NCBI GenBank assembly: GCA_027604505.1
Contig: JADIIX010000051.1
Coordinates: 1 to 64,000 of the forward strand
Length of the DNA stretch: 64,000 bases
Source of the DNA: Gonapodya sp. JEL0774
Lineage: Eukaryota > Monoblepharomycota > Monoblepharidomycetes > Monoblepharidales > Gonapodyaceae
Reading direction: 5' to 3'
The notes under the pieces are model-generated. The model ran no database searches. It had not been told where the DNA came from and was given only the letters and a program-made list of their open reading frames with translations. Made by a program: the position numbers and the translations under genes. This document shows, one piece after another, positions 1 through 12,437 of this stretch (positions are counted from its first letter, which is position 1; each line of letters begins with the position of its first letter).

Positions 1-1311
1 TCAGCAATCATTTCGGCTGTCAAGCTCTCTCGGCAGATTTTCCATCGCATGCACAGTGTTGGTATTTTTATCAATGACGCAAGTGTGGATCATGATTATG
101 ACGTCTCCCATCCGCTCTTTCAGTATTCCGAGTACAGGATCTCAATCTCGATTCACCTTGTTGCATTGTAAGTACTGTCCATTTGCTTTATTTCAATGCC
201 TTTCAAGCTGATTCGAACTCTGTGGTTGTCAGCTTGACGTTGTCGATTCTTATTGAGGTAATTTCTTCTGTGATCTCATTACCTCGCAACGAATCATTGT
301 ATCAGTGGATGCCCCCAGGACAAGTACCTCAACCCCACTCTCGTCGTATTCCTCGCTATTTTTTCGGACATTGCTGTGCTCATGATCGCATACGACAGAG
401 CTCCTTTCTCCCCAGCCCCAGTGAAGTGGTGTGTGAACTGTCCCTCGTCTGCGTGCATCGAGTTGCTAACTAATGCTCTGGTCACCCGTCACTCAAAGGA
501 ACCTGGGTAAACTCTTCACCATCGCAGTCATACTTGCCGTGGTTCTTGTGGCTGGTACATTTATTGTGCAGACGTCCACCTTCGTCCCTGATCCCTGGGC
601 TGACTCTTGGGAAGCTGTGGTGTTCCTGGAAGTTGCTCTCACTCAAAACTGGCTTATTTTCTCCACGAGGACTGCGGGTGCCTTTTGGGAATACTTGCCA
701 AGCTGGCAGCTATTCTTTGCTGTGATGGTGGGTGACCTAATAAAGAGGCTTGACTCGACACGTTCCCTCACAACGCCAGATTTTTCCCAGGGGGTTGACA
801 TAATTGCATCCCTTTTTGCGGTATTTGGTTGGTTCTGTACCGCAATTGATTTTGTCAATGTTGTCAGGATATGGTTGTTCTCTTTCGGTGGGTCGCCCAT
901 GCGTTTTGATGGTGGAATCCATCTGACAAAAATGGACCCGACTTTTCTTCCCTGTGCGCTCCAGGCGTGTTCCTTGCAATGGACGTCATCCAACGTATCT
1001 TGGCGGAGTCACGCTGGCTGGAGAAAATCTACTCGGGCGACAAGAAATCTGAGAGCGAAAACGAGAAGATGAGAAGACTAGAGGACAGGCTATCGTAAGT
1101 TACTAGAAAAGGGATATTTGCTGTTGGAGCTTTGTGGTGACCTCGTGGAAACTTACCTCCACGTTTGCAAAGGTCCTTGGAGAATATGCGTCTTTCCATG
1201 CTCGCGACGCCTGCAGTCGTGGTCGATCTGGAGAAAGGTCTTAATGGAGCGCGCAATGGAGCGTTGGTGGAACACGACTCTGCAACGAGTGTGGCGAAGA
1301 AGCATTTGTGA
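1..1311 (+). CDS. Plasma-membrane P-type H+-ATPase, C-terminal part (5' end outside window)
   Basis: This is the last third of a P3A proton pump, which uses ATP to expel H+ and energise the plasma membrane. The frame is open from base 1. Recognisable family segments in order are a YRISISIHL helix, then [23 protein letters not shown] and [10 protein letters not shown], then [10 protein letters not shown], and finally a membrane segment with FAVFGWF and VVRIW. These match the transmembrane 5-10 region of fungal Pma1. Introns inferred from phase lie at about 168-230, 256-318, 411-470, 730-791, about 890-960 and 1097-1170. The acidic, Ser-rich C-terminal tail ends at a TGA at 1309-1311. A regulatory tail is expected in this family, but no known phosphosite can be asserted here. 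The catalytic DKTGT region lies upstream of the window. Confidence 0.9.
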
Positions 1312-1649
1312 GTGGTTGTGATGTTCTGTCAATAGAGTTGGAAGTTGGAAGGAAGGTCTGGGGAGAGTAGCATTTGCATAGATATCAATTATAGATCCCT
1401 CTGCACACACAGAGGCGTAGAAAACTCAAATATGCTGCATTCTTGTTATCAGTCCTTATTCACTGAGTTGGAACTAGAGATTGGAAATAGACGGCATGGT
1501 GCTTTTAGCGTATGTCACACTGCACCAGCGCACTACTGTGCGGTCCGCAAGAAGATGGAAAAGTGATGGTCATGTGTTCATCACAACAGTCAAGACAAGA
1601 TGTAATGGGAAGAGAGCAGACCCAGTGCACGGGCGCCAGTCACCACCCA
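1312..1649. other. Intergenic, no gene seen
   Basis: This stretch holds the 3' flank of the H+-ATPase. Only short open frames on both strands are visible. None shows family similarity or a consistent splice pattern. Confidence 0.5.
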
Positions 1650-1884
1650 ATCAAGAGCACTCTGTGCAAATCTGAAATCATAGCGTCCACCGTGCCATTA
1701 GAACGGCTTGGTACACTGCATTGTTGTTTTGCACGATCACTAATGTGGCGGCCTGGAGGTTTGCGCGGTCAAAGGCTTCGTTTGTACCACCGGGGTTGAC
1801 CGCGACTCGGACGCCGGTGCGGTTGAGGGTAGCCAGGTCTCTGAAGGTGGCGATGTCAGTGCATTGTGCGCAGGCTGTTTTGCC
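1650..1884 (-). pseudogene. Fragment of a bacterial-type solute-binding / cyclohexadienyl-dehydratase-like gene
   Basis: On the minus strand about 65 codons read GKTACAQC, then DIATFRDLATL, then GVRVAVNPGGTNEAFDRA, then an ILV-rich strand ending in QAVL. This is the signature of the SBP_bac_3 family as found in periplasmic cyclohexadienyl/arogenate dehydratases (PheC type): the GKT..RC..., PGVRV.VNPGGTNE.F segment. The frame then breaks. NGTVDAMISDL, the expected next block, continues in another frame, as if one base were missing near 1690. A stop follows some 10 codons later. No convincing N-terminal lobe is found upstream (1890-2450). I read it as a decayed or transferred remnant. A misassembled or multi-intron live gene is the alternative. 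Confidence 0.5.
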
Positions 1885-2265
1885 GACACGTTCAATTGCA
1901 GTAGGTGGATGCCATCGTGGTCTGGGATGCCAGTGAGGATCGTTGATGGTGTTCCACTGCCGGATTCGCCTGCCTGAAGCTACGAGTCGCGGAAACTTCC
2001 CGGAGTCGAGTTTCATTGCCAAGAGGCTGGTCTGCATCTTCAGACATGAGCGTAGTACAAACATCGTTTGCGTTTGAAAGATCATCCGACGAGGAACGAG
2101 AATTGCTATTTTCAATGCTACCGCGAGTCGAAAAGTCACGGCCACATTCAAAAAGTCTTCGCGTTCGCTTGTTTGGTGGTCCATGACTCACCGTAATACA
2201 AGAACCGCTGGCATTCATGGATTTCTTGTTCTCTTCGAAACAAACGTCAAAGTTGTCTCTGAAGA

Positions 2266-4457
2266 TTGGGGATGCCCGTTGCCGAAAAGAGACTTGCTGA
2301 GGATGCGAATCTACATAAAATCTTCGATAATGAAGCCAAGCGGCGGCGGGCCAACGAGGATGTGGTGACTCGCACGATTCCAAGTAGTTGGACTTCACGT
2401 TCTTCAAACAGTCTCCGCCATAGCCGCGGCACACCTCGCCGCACTCTCTCATCTGATGCCAGATTTCGTGTTGACGGTACCAAACATCCCCGTGGAGTCA
2501 GACCATGGGGAGCATTCCTTTTGCTCAAAGACGCGAAGGACGGGCGTAGCCCGGGACTCGGATATCTCGCGAATTTCTCGGATGAGTTTATCTGTGATGC
2601 CATTCTGCCCTTACTGGACACAAGGGACCTCTGTGTGCTTGCTCAGGCAAGCAGGGCGTGCTACGTGTTTGTGTACCAGGATGATTTATGGAGGACGCAA
2701 ACCATTGAGCAATTCGCAGGAGACTGGTCTTGGTCTGGTACAACTTGGCGGGACACTTTTAAGTCTGCACATGTTGCCCGACATCACCCTGGCGTTCCCG
2801 CTCCTCCTCCAGACACTCCTTTGGCCTGCCTGTCCATCTTTTCCGATCATCTCTTCCAACCCCACTTCTGCTCCTCGCTCCTCCTCTCACAATTCTCTCG
2901 TTACGCTCATCATGACTCTAAACCAGTACCCATCATCCTTTCCTCCTCCTTATCCACCCGCCCCGACCACTTTTACAGCAACTACTTGACACCAAATTTG
3001 CCGTGCGTTGTACAAGGTGGATGTAAAGAGTGGCCTGCCTTCCAATCCTGGCGATGGGACTCTCCGAACTTCAGATCCCAGTTCGCCGACACCAGATTCA
3101 AAGCGGAGGGCGTCGACGTTCGACTAACAGACTACCTGCATTACGCCGAAACCACACGCGACGAAGCACCGCTGTACATCTTTGATAAGGATTTCGCAAG
3201 TAAAATGGGCGCTGATGGGAGCCAAGCGACAACTAATGGAGCTTTAGATAGCAGGAGTGGGCCGTTCTACACTCCGCCGCCGTACTTCGGTGACGACGTT
3301 CTAGAGCTGCTCGGTACAGCACGTGAGAGGCCGGATTGGCGGTGGTTGATTGCGGGCCCTGCGAGGTAGGTGTTTTGGGAGTCATTTCTCCATGGAGGCA
3401 ATTGCGGACAAAGCAAAACCTCGATGGCTGCCCCACCATGTTCTCGCATTTGGTACACTGTTGAAGTTTGTTTCATTCAATTTCCTTCTCACCCTTGGAC
3501 CATTCACCATCCACCCTCCAAACGCAAACCGTGAAGATCTGGTTCCCAGTTCCACATCGACCCGAACGCAACTTGTGCCTGGAATGCATTGCTTTGCGGA
3601 CGAAAAAAATGGTTTTTCTAGTAAGTAGGACAGTGCATAGAGCGCCTGCTGGGCTAAGGAGGGAAGTGGGTGTGTCGGAGGAGCAAAGCAAGCAGTGAGG
3701 AAGAACTGGACCACATGTCCCTCCCCATCTCAGTCCTCCAAACCACCCGCCTCCAGGTGTGTTCCCTACCGCCACCGGCTCCGACGTCACATCGCCCGTC
3801 TCTCTGGCTGAATGGATTGTGAACTTCAGTGCGGAGGCGAGGAAGGGTGTGGAGGTGGAAGTTGAGGTGGACGTTAATGGCAAAAAGGAACGAAGAAAAG
3901 AGAGGATGATGATGCACGAGTGTGTGCAGGAGGAAGGAGATGTGGTGTTTGTGCCGAGAGGCTGGTGGCACGCCGTCCTCAACCTCACTCCTACCATCGC
4001 GATCACCCAAAATTTTCTTCCCTCCACCGCCCAACATGTGCGAGCGGCACTGGAGTTTTACCGGGACCGGCCGGAGCAAGTTTCTGGATATGGAGGATCA
4101 ATGGGTGGAGGCATGGGCATGGGAATGGTGAGAGGTGCCTGCAATGTGGATGGTGAGGCTGTCGAGAGGGGCCGGAGGTTGTATGAACGGGTATCTGAAG
4201 TTGCAAGAGATCGATGGGCTGAGGTAGTGGAAGATGTTCAGCGTGGTGATAAGAAGGTGGTGGAGAGGTACGAAGGCATTGCGGAGGTGGAAGCAAAGCA
4301 AGCAGTTGGGAGTCTGTGGGACGCGCTGAGACGTGTGGAGGAGGGAAAGGCTGGTCGAGAGAGCGGGGATGGAGGGGGCTTTGCTTTTGGGTTTGGGTTT
4401 GACCTTGGAAATGGGGATTATGAGTTTTCGGAGGAACTGGATACGGATGACGGATGA
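2266..4457 (+). CDS. F-box plus JmjC-domain 2-oxoglutarate oxygenase (JMJD6-like)
   Basis: Three exons are inferred: 2266-3365, 3537-3620 and 3734-4457. Residues about 100-165 form an F-box-like segment ([14 protein letters not shown]...DLWR). A JMJD6-type JmjC domain follows. It has the GPARSGS lead, the Fe(II)-binding HxD motif in [16 protein letters not shown], and the third iron-ligand His in [17 protein letters not shown], followed by AITQNF. Such enzymes hydroxylate lysines or demethylate histones and other proteins using 2-oxoglutarate, iron and O2. Substrate cannot be told from sequence. The F-box suggests SCF ubiquitin-ligase association, an arrangement known in several fungal JmjC proteins. 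The tail after the JmjC fold is Gly- and Glu-rich and may be disordered. Start at the Met at 2266 or 2272. Confidence 0.85.
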
Positions 4458-4653
4458 TGGCCACGACAACAGTGAGATTCTGACCGTTGCCGAGCTTAAT
4501 TAAGAGAACATTTTTGATATGGCCAAAACAATGACGACAAATTTCAGAACTAGATCACTGAATATAACTGATTATTGGTGTTCGATTTAATATTGTTCAC
4601 ATCGCTCCCTTTTCTCGTTGTTATGTCATCGACGACTCACCAACCTCTCATCC

Positions 4654-6778
4654 TCACGTCCAACTCACCCCTCTCTCTGGCACTCCCACACTAACTCCGC
4701 TGGGAGAAGTGGGCCCGCTTGGTGGGAACGCCATACTACTGCCCGGTCCTGATTCCGCAGATGAGCGTGAATAAAGTACACTCTCGTTCCTTGGCGCCGC
4801 CCAACTCCCCACTAACGCCCGTGACGCCCCGAACCCACTCCCTCCAAAATCGCGTGACCCCATCCACAGATCCAAGACGTCCACGGGTAAGAACCCCGCA
4901 GAGCCCGTGGTCTCGTTTGTCCCACTACCCCAACCATCAATCCAGATCCGATCAAGTCGCACAGCGTCACCCGGTCTAATGTTCATTTCATCGTTATGTG
5001 TGGGGAAGTACTCGTAAGTAGCGGTGTAGAGGTGGCTCACAGGAACACCGTGGATGCGGTGTTGGTCTTGAGCGAAAAGAAGGGAGGTAGATGGTTCTCC
5101 CGCGAGCAGGGCGGAGGAGATAGCAGTGAAGAGCCAGTGGGCCTGGCGAAGACCGTAAATATGAGCTGTTGAGAGTGATTGGGCAGTTGGATGTTTCCCT
5201 GCTTCAATCCAGGCAGAAGAGCTCTCAGACGCAGTTGACGTGACCAGTGTGCTCCCAGAGTCTGGTGCTGGCTGGCCATGTGACTTGCTCGATGAGTGGT
5301 TATTGATGACAGATACTGCACTTGCGCTAGCACGGGCAATTGGGTTGCTAGAGAGGTGGGATCGAGCACGCTTGCGGGAACACTTGTGGAAGCCAATGAG
5401 TACGAGTACGGCCATCGCGACGGCAACGACTGCAGATCCAGTTGCAATACCAGCTGGCAGATGAAAACATCGATCCATTAATCAGAATTACTGAGACAAA
5501 AGCATTCAGGATGTATGGCTCACCGATAACACCTGAAGACAGTCCCGAGCTTACGACATCGGAAGTTGAGCCAAGACTGAAGCTGGACACTGAAATCGAG
5601 GCGACGGGGGGAAGGGCTGACGGCTGATATGACAGAATAAAAGTTGATGGTGCGTTTGAACTTGGTGAGCTGGCGGCTGTAGAGGAAGAGTTGATGTCTG
5701 GGAAGGGTAGTGCAAGTTTGGTAGAAATAAGATCAGAGACAATAATCCCTCGATGCCAACTTTCCTGCTTCACGCACCGATTATCGAGCAATGCATCTTG
5801 TCGGATCCCAAGGTGAATCCAGGGAGGCAATCTGTATGCAAGACCGAGTGTTACATGATCTCCAAGGCCAGCTGTAATCCTGGGAAGAACTTGAGTACGC
5901 ACTGATCCCACACCCGCCCATCTTACACCACACAGACCACACCCCCTGTGCACCTAAACCAGGACAAAGAATTCCACTTCAGATCGTTATGGTTCCAACA
6001 GAATCATATCAGATTCAACAGTATTGGATGAATAGCACACCCCAAAACAACCCACCAAGCACCACAGTTTCTCGGGTCGTAGGAAACATCTGTACAAGAC
6101 GAGCACACAGAAGGACATGCACCGCTACATGCAGTCGAGCCACTGCAGGTCGCTCTTGCAATTGATCGGCATGTAGTTGGTGAGCCGAAGGTGGGTTGAA
6201 TCACTCAGGACATAGAAACGCACCCGTTGGGACACCATGATCCACTTGAGCAGCAGACCGACGCCTCGGGGATGCAGGAGGTAAAACAAGGTTTGAGATG
6301 TTGGCCGCAGATACCTGCAGTATTGCTGGGGCCCGAGACATTGGTGTACGGAAGAATTGTCGGCGGTGGGGAGATTGGAGGGTGCTTTAAACTCCACGAT
6401 GTGGAAAACGAGGTAGAGAATGTAGTGGTGTGTCCTTGATCCAGTGTGCTTCTGGCGGGAGAAGAAGTACCGGTGTCGAACGAGATGACGTCACTTGCGT
6501 TGAAACCGGGACGGCTCATCGTTGAAGGCGTGGGATAAGGAGAAGGGCTAGATGAATAACCGTAAGTTGAGGATACCTGCGAGGTCGTGGATTGGGATAA
6601 TGACGGTGAGGTGATCGCTGAGGAAACAAAGGGCGTAGAGAGCATCCCCGTTGTGGTTAAAGGAAGAGATGGGACTAAGGTAGCACTCATAGACACTGAA
6701 AGTGTGTGTGTGGAGTGGAGAACGGAGCTGGTGGTGATGATGAATGGGGGAAGTGAAGAATTAGTGGCGGTTATAGAA
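4654..6778 (-). CDS. Single-pass membrane protein: Cys-rich, Ser/Thr-rich ectodomain and cytoplasmic SH3 domain
   Basis: Four exons join in phase on the minus strand: 6212-6778, 6056-6154, 5524-5879 and 4654-5453. The N-terminal part is Ser/Thr/Pro-rich and followed by a dense cysteine module (CGQHLKPCFTSC, VCCSSGSWCPNGC, then TACSGACPSVCSSC). After another Ser/Thr stalk comes a clear membrane helix (GIATGSAVVAVAMAVLVLIGF) and a basic stop-transfer KCSRKR. The cytoplasmic part carries an SH3 fold: ATYEYFPTHNDEMNIRPGD, then IDGWGSG, then GFLPVDVL. The layout resembles fungal cell-surface sensors coupled to SH3 signalling such as Sho1, but with one helix rather than four, so no orthology is claimed. 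The 5' end is unresolved. A further Cys-containing exon (AYCACCFGRQALGSACGAG) may lie at about 7050-7195, giving the signal-peptide region. Confidence 0.65.
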
Positions 6779-7704
6779 CTGGAGAGGCGCTGAGGTCAGA
6801 CACGATCGAAGATTGAATGGACCAAGCCGCCGATAACGATGACGCAGAGGAGAAAGATGTGGTCCACGAATACGACATGGAGATTACTAAGGAGAGGGTG
6901 GATTTGCCGCTTTTGTCGGAGCGTTCCAGGATGACGTGAGCTCTGTGCCATTCAAGATCGACATATACGGTCCTGCTCTTGCCCAAGCTTCAGCAGACGT
7001 ATTAACAGAAGTCCACCTGTCTCCTCTGCTTGTGCGCCCACCGCGCCAGGCTGGTTCGATAGTGCTGTGACGAGTGCAAGTGGACACTTCTTCGATGTTG
7101 GGCTGAAGTATCCTGCTCCGCAGGCCGATCCGAGTGCCTGGCGGCCGAAACAGCACGCGCAGTACGCTGAGTGCTCAATGTGAGGGCGAGTGATCATTAT
7201 ATAAGGAGAGAAAACTACATTGTATTCGGAAGGGTGCAGTAAGTTCAGGGAATACTGTCTGTGTACTCAACTCGTCCAACAGCTGACTTCTAAAGATTAT
7301 TATCCTTGTCTGGGGTACTAATGTAATACTAACAGCTCGGAGAACTCGAAAGGAGAACTCGAAGTTGTTCATCCGATCCGGATATTATAATGAAGGAAGC
7401 ATTGAAAATCACAATAATTTTGGGGACGGCAGAATTGGAGCTGACTGACGATCATCCCTCAATCACCGCTGGAAGCTGAAAACGAGAAATACATTGAGCA
7501 AGTCGATCCAGCGTGCAAGTGGAGAGGGAACAACTGGAGCGCCGGCTTCCCGAGCTGTGCGAGCTGTCAGAGACCAGCACCACCTGGAGTTGCACACGAT
7601 CAATCAGAAAACCCTGCTGCTTCAAGGGGGCACAGTAAGACCTGAGACTGTAGAAGTGCGTCAGAGAATTGAACTGGTCCGCATTTCATTGAGTTTCTAT
7701 ACAT

Positions 7705-10700
7705 ATGTCGACCAGGATAGACATTCCTCGAACCGCAACAACGTTCTTTTCTCAGTCCTCTTCGCTGGTTTCGACATTGACATCCAGCGTCTCCTCATCA
7801 TCCTCCCTTTCCTTGGAACAATCATCGTCCTTCGCGACCTCCACCTTCGCACCGACAAGCGCAACCTCTCTTAGTACAACCACCTCATCTTCCTCCGCGG
7901 TTTTACAATCATTACTGACACTCTCGATGACTACCACGACAACCGTGGACTCTACGTTCTTGTCTTCCACTGGTACTCTCACCAGTTCCACCTCCAGCAC
8001 TTCTCCCCTTCCCTCCCCACCACCACTACCTCCTGTGCAGGAGCAAATCTATGACTCTTGGGGGATATTTATTCTTGTCGCACTTCTTTTCGTGACTCTT
8101 GTGGTCGCCTACTTTCTCAAGGCAAGAAGAATTCGCTCCGTACACGAAACTGTGGTTTCGGTCATTCTTGGTGAGAGTCCTACTTGCCCAAATCGGGATC
8201 CCTATTGGCATTTCTTGTCAATGCTGGTCGGAATGAACGTGTTTCAGAAGGATGGGATATGTGAATCAATTGTGAACGTGGTCAAGTTGGTGACAGAGTA
8301 ACGAAGCTCACCATCACGCCATTAACAAGAAAAAGAGTAATCAGGACATTGGGCAACAGCTGCATCCTGACTAAAGACTCTTGATAGCGAGCTCCACTTC
8401 ATGCGCATCATCATCACATATTCAATTGCACTAACAACACTCCCTCTATCGTGATCTAATATTCAGGTCTAGTCGTTGGTCTCGTCATTCGTCTCAGCCC
8501 AGGCGACGAGATCCAGCAAGTGGTTACATTTGACCACCGGATTTTCTTCACGGTGCTTTTGCCGCCCATTATCTTAGAGAGCGGATATGGAATGAATGTG
8601 GTAAGTTCAATCTCACCATTTCTGGGAAACGTGCTCTTTGGGTGGTTTGCTGTGTTACCCAACCGTTAGTTCGAGCGATGCTGGGTGTGTTCAACGTTCA
8701 TTGCTTTACAGAAACAATTCTTTTCGAATCTCGGCTCCATAATGACATTTGCCTTCCTTGGAACGCTCACCTCGACCATGTTTTGTGGGTGAGCATGATA
8801 TTCAATCTCGTCGCTCCTTGTTGGTCCTTTCTCCCCTTGGTAAGTCACCTCACCTCAACGCCACCCCGCACCCATTATCAATCACCACCCACCAGCCTCC
8901 TCATATACCTTTTCGCTCTTACCGGAATTCACTCCCTCCATATGTCTTTCATGGACTGCTTCACTTTTGGCGCTATCCTGAGCTCCACGGACCCTGTCAC
9001 CGTTCTCGCAATCTTCAAGCAGGTCGGAGTCGATCCGAAATTGTACGCGATTGTGTTTGGGGAGAGTGTGTTGAACGATAGTGTGGCCATTGTCCTGTTT
9101 AGGTGGGTACGGTGACACGAGATGAATGAACTCGTCACCACAGTGACTTGTACACTATCATCGCAGCACCCTAGACCACTTTAAGAACCGTACTTTCTCT
9201 GTGTCTGCCCTCTTCGAGGGCTCCGGACTCTTCCTTGGTGTCTTTATGGGCTCCCTGTTCACCGGCATAACTTTCGCCTTGACCTGTTCCCTCCTTCTCA
9301 AACACACGCGCCTCTACCAATTCCCCGCCCTCGAATCGTGCATCGTTACGCTTATGGCCTACGGGTCCTACTTACTTGCCAACGGACTCAAACTCTCTGG
9401 TATCGTATCTTTGCTCTTTTGCGGCATCATGCTCAAGCACTACGCGTACGGCAACTTAAGCAAAAAGAGCCGACGGACGACCCGGTACATGTTCGGGGTT
9501 CTCGCGCAGCTGTCAGAGAATTTTGTGTTCGTGTACCTCGGTATTGCGGTTTGCACAGTGACCGACGGGAAGTATGCGTGGGGATTGATTGCTTTTACGG
9601 CGGTAGGTAAAGGGGTGTGTGGCGCTTGCACTTGTATCATTCAGCCAACAATCCCGACCTTATCCTCAGGTTGTCCTCCTCGTGGCTCGTTACGTGTCCG
9701 TTATACCTTGTTCGCACCTTATTAATTGGGTGACCAAAAGGCTCATCAAGAACGACAGGAACAGGGGCCAGCCCGGACTACAAGCAAAGGTGTATAGTCT
9801 GTTCGTAAAGAATTCTGCAATTTCACTGTTGCTCCAACCTGCTCTCTTCCATCTCTTTCTTTCGTTAGGTCCAGATACCTCACAACTATCAGATGATGAT
9901 TTGGTGGGCTGGTCTTCGCGGAGCCATATCGTTCGCCCTTTCATACGAAGTGGATTCTCCCGAATCCGGTCCAGTGATCCGCACCACGACCCTAATCGTA
10001 TGCGTGCTTTCGATCTTGGTGCTTGGCGGTACCTGCGTGCGCGCTCTGGAACATTACAAGATACGTATTGGGGTTGGTAAAACGGGCGATTCGATGGCTG
10101 ATGATGGAATCGAAGGTCATTCAAGTGACGAGGAAAACGAGGAAGACGATGGGGACGATGATGCGGACGGACCTGAAACACATCAGGGTGGACATCAAGG
10201 ATCCCCAATGGAGACGAGACCATCGAGTGATTCATTCGACGAAGAAGGAGCCTTGTTGGGTGGTGGAGGTATTGGTCGTGCGGGCATTCGATATCCCAGC
10301 AACTCAGTGGCGGAGGCGAGCAATTGGTTTGTGAGCTTCGACGATAAATGGCTGAAGCCCTTTTTCACTCGAGATGGTGGCCGGCTTGGCTGGGGACATG
10401 TGGACGGTCTACTGAACGACAATGATTTTGATGTTGGGAGCAGAAGAACTGGGAGGGTGCAGGCAGATCGACGAAATAGTCATGGAGGCTCTGGGGATCG
10501 AGTTTCTTCTAGGAACGGTGGATCACGGGTGACCGTGTCGGTTGAGCCCTCTGTTGTCACTGCACCGAAGAATAAAAGCCGCCTGTTCGGTTTGGTCCGG
10601 CAGGCATATGACGAGTTGGCTGGAGAAGACTTTATGGATGTGAATGGGAAGGCGGTGACCGATTCATCAACGCGGCGAAGCACAAGCGTAACTCGACAGG

Positions 10701-11173
10701 GACGAGACAGCTTGGATGGATACTCATCACGAGGGGAGCTAATTCTTGGACGAGGAACTAGGCCCGGGAGTCATGGAGCATTGAATGTTCCCACAGGTGG
10801 TACCAGAAAATTAATGCAAGGACAAGGGACAGGACGTACATCTTTCGAGGGTGGTGGAGCCTCAACAGTCGGCTCCCACAACAGTTCTGAGGGCGGCAAC
10901 GGCATCGGTGGCTTCTTGGCTTCCTCAGTAAGCCAACCCAGCAAGAGCATGTCGTCTCGAATACGGCCTGGATTGACCCCGTCAGCACGACGCCTGGGGA
11001 CCTCTGAACCAAAACCACCCTTGTTAAATACCGTCGGTGGGAGCGCTTCCCGAGGTCCCGCGAGCCCGGTACCAATGGACGTGTCGAGTGAGGCTGATGA
11101 ATGGGGAGAGTTAGTGACAGCTCCAACTCGGACATCAAGGGACATGTTCGGATGGCAGGACGGATACACGTAA
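7705..11173 (+). CDS. Na+/H+ (K+/H+) exchanger, NHE / CPA1 family, endosomal-type
   Basis: Seven exons join exactly in frame (7705-8170, 8467-8600, 8712-8788, 8896-9102, 9167-9602, 9670-9789, 9869-11173), giving 914 residues. The N-terminal 100 residues are Ser/Thr-rich and luminal. Membrane segments follow with the family blocks [61 protein letters not shown] (transport-site ND pair), [10 protein letters not shown] and RTTTLIVC. The order matches NHE6/7/8 and yeast Nhx1. These proteins exchange luminal H+ for Na+ or K+ and set endosome or Golgi pH. The C-terminal 370 residues are a long acidic then Ser/Gly-rich cytosolic tail, longer than in most fungal homologues. The unusually long first intron (296 nt) was accepted because its flanks rebuild the conserved helix. 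Confidence 0.92.
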
Positions 11174-11474
11174 CATAACCGTATTGTTGTCATGTATCAT
11201 GTATCACACTTGCTGTAAAGAGCTAACGACGGTCCAACTCTCACCCGAGACCGGTCTCTACTGAACATCTGTTCGTTATGTACAGGTGTGTGCGGCACCC
11301 TCAACTATCTCTGGACTTACACCTCATCTGAACTCGTACACATCGCGTGTAGGTGACATCAGTCTTTATGTATACGTATCTAGTTGTACTCGGTCCCCAC
11401 TCAAGTGTTAGTGGTGAAGAGTGGCTCAGTAGATCTCTACAGGAAGAAGGACGTGGCTGCGTAAGAGATCCTGA

Positions 11475-12437
11475 TCAGGGCTGAAAAGACTGAAAGGACA
11501 ATCGATTCGAACCTTCAACCTCCGATCGCTCAAGCAGGCTAGCCGCAATGACGAGCTGGTCCAAAGCACCATTTTCCCAAGTTGCTTCTACCGGGGACGT
11601 CTGCTCGCACGGGACCATGCCATCCGGTTTAGCAATACTCAGTCTCCTCTTCTTAAATGGCACGAGCGGATCCATTGTGCTTAATATCAGCTCGGTGTGC
11701 ATCTTCGACTTCGCTAATAATACTGGAAACGGCGATACAACCGGCATGGCCTCCGGATGAGACAGGGTAACTGCACTGGTGGAGATCTTGTTTTCGATCT
11801 GTCGCGTTCGTGGTAAGATCTTGATACGACTGGACGTTGAGGGAGAATGCACGGTCGGTGCCGGAGTGATCACGTGAGGGCTCGAAGGGGCGATGAGTTG
11901 GTGGAAGCAGGTCGGAGGGACACGACTCTGTAGTTGTCTCTCCAAATCGCGGACCCGGACATTGAGATCATTGTTCTTGTTGGATAAGATAACCACTTGA
12001 CGCTCTAAATCTCGGGTGTAGGTGCGCTTCTTCTCCCGCGAGCGACGAGCAGCCAGCCTGTGGAGTGACGTGTTGTACAATTATGAGCTCCGATAGCAAA
12101 AACCGCCCGTCCTGAGTTTCCTTGCTTTCGGTGTAGCGTGGGTAACATACAAGTTGCGATTTTTTCTCCGCTCGTCTTTTGTAAGATGGCCTCCCCCCGA
12201 GACGACTTGATCGGAACCTCCTCGAGTCCCACACAAGGACATGTCTGATTCTGAGTCACTGGAGGCGATGGAGAGCTCGGCATATGTTGGTTGGTGGGAA
12301 CGACGAAGGGACATTTGAGTTTGTGAGATAGTCGTTGGACATGATCCGAGAGTGGTGATGTCATCGGTCAGTCCGAAGATTCTACAGATTTTGCCCATCC
12401 TCAAAATTGAATTCGAAAATCTCTCGTGCTCAATCAT
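11475..12437 (-). CDS. bZIP transcription factor
   Basis: Two exons (12151-12437 and 11475-12057) join in the middle of the basic region to give a 289-residue protein. The join reads KDERRKNRN then LLAARRSREKKR, the N-x7-R DNA-contact signature. A leucine zipper of about four heptads follows (LERQVVILSNKNNDLNVRV and on). bZIP factors bind DNA as dimers in the nucleus. No Cys-rich domain typical of Yap1 oxidative-stress factors is seen. The C-terminal half is Ser/Pro-rich and probably an activation region. ATG at 12437 is the first in-frame Met. The target pathway cannot be inferred. Confidence 0.85.
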
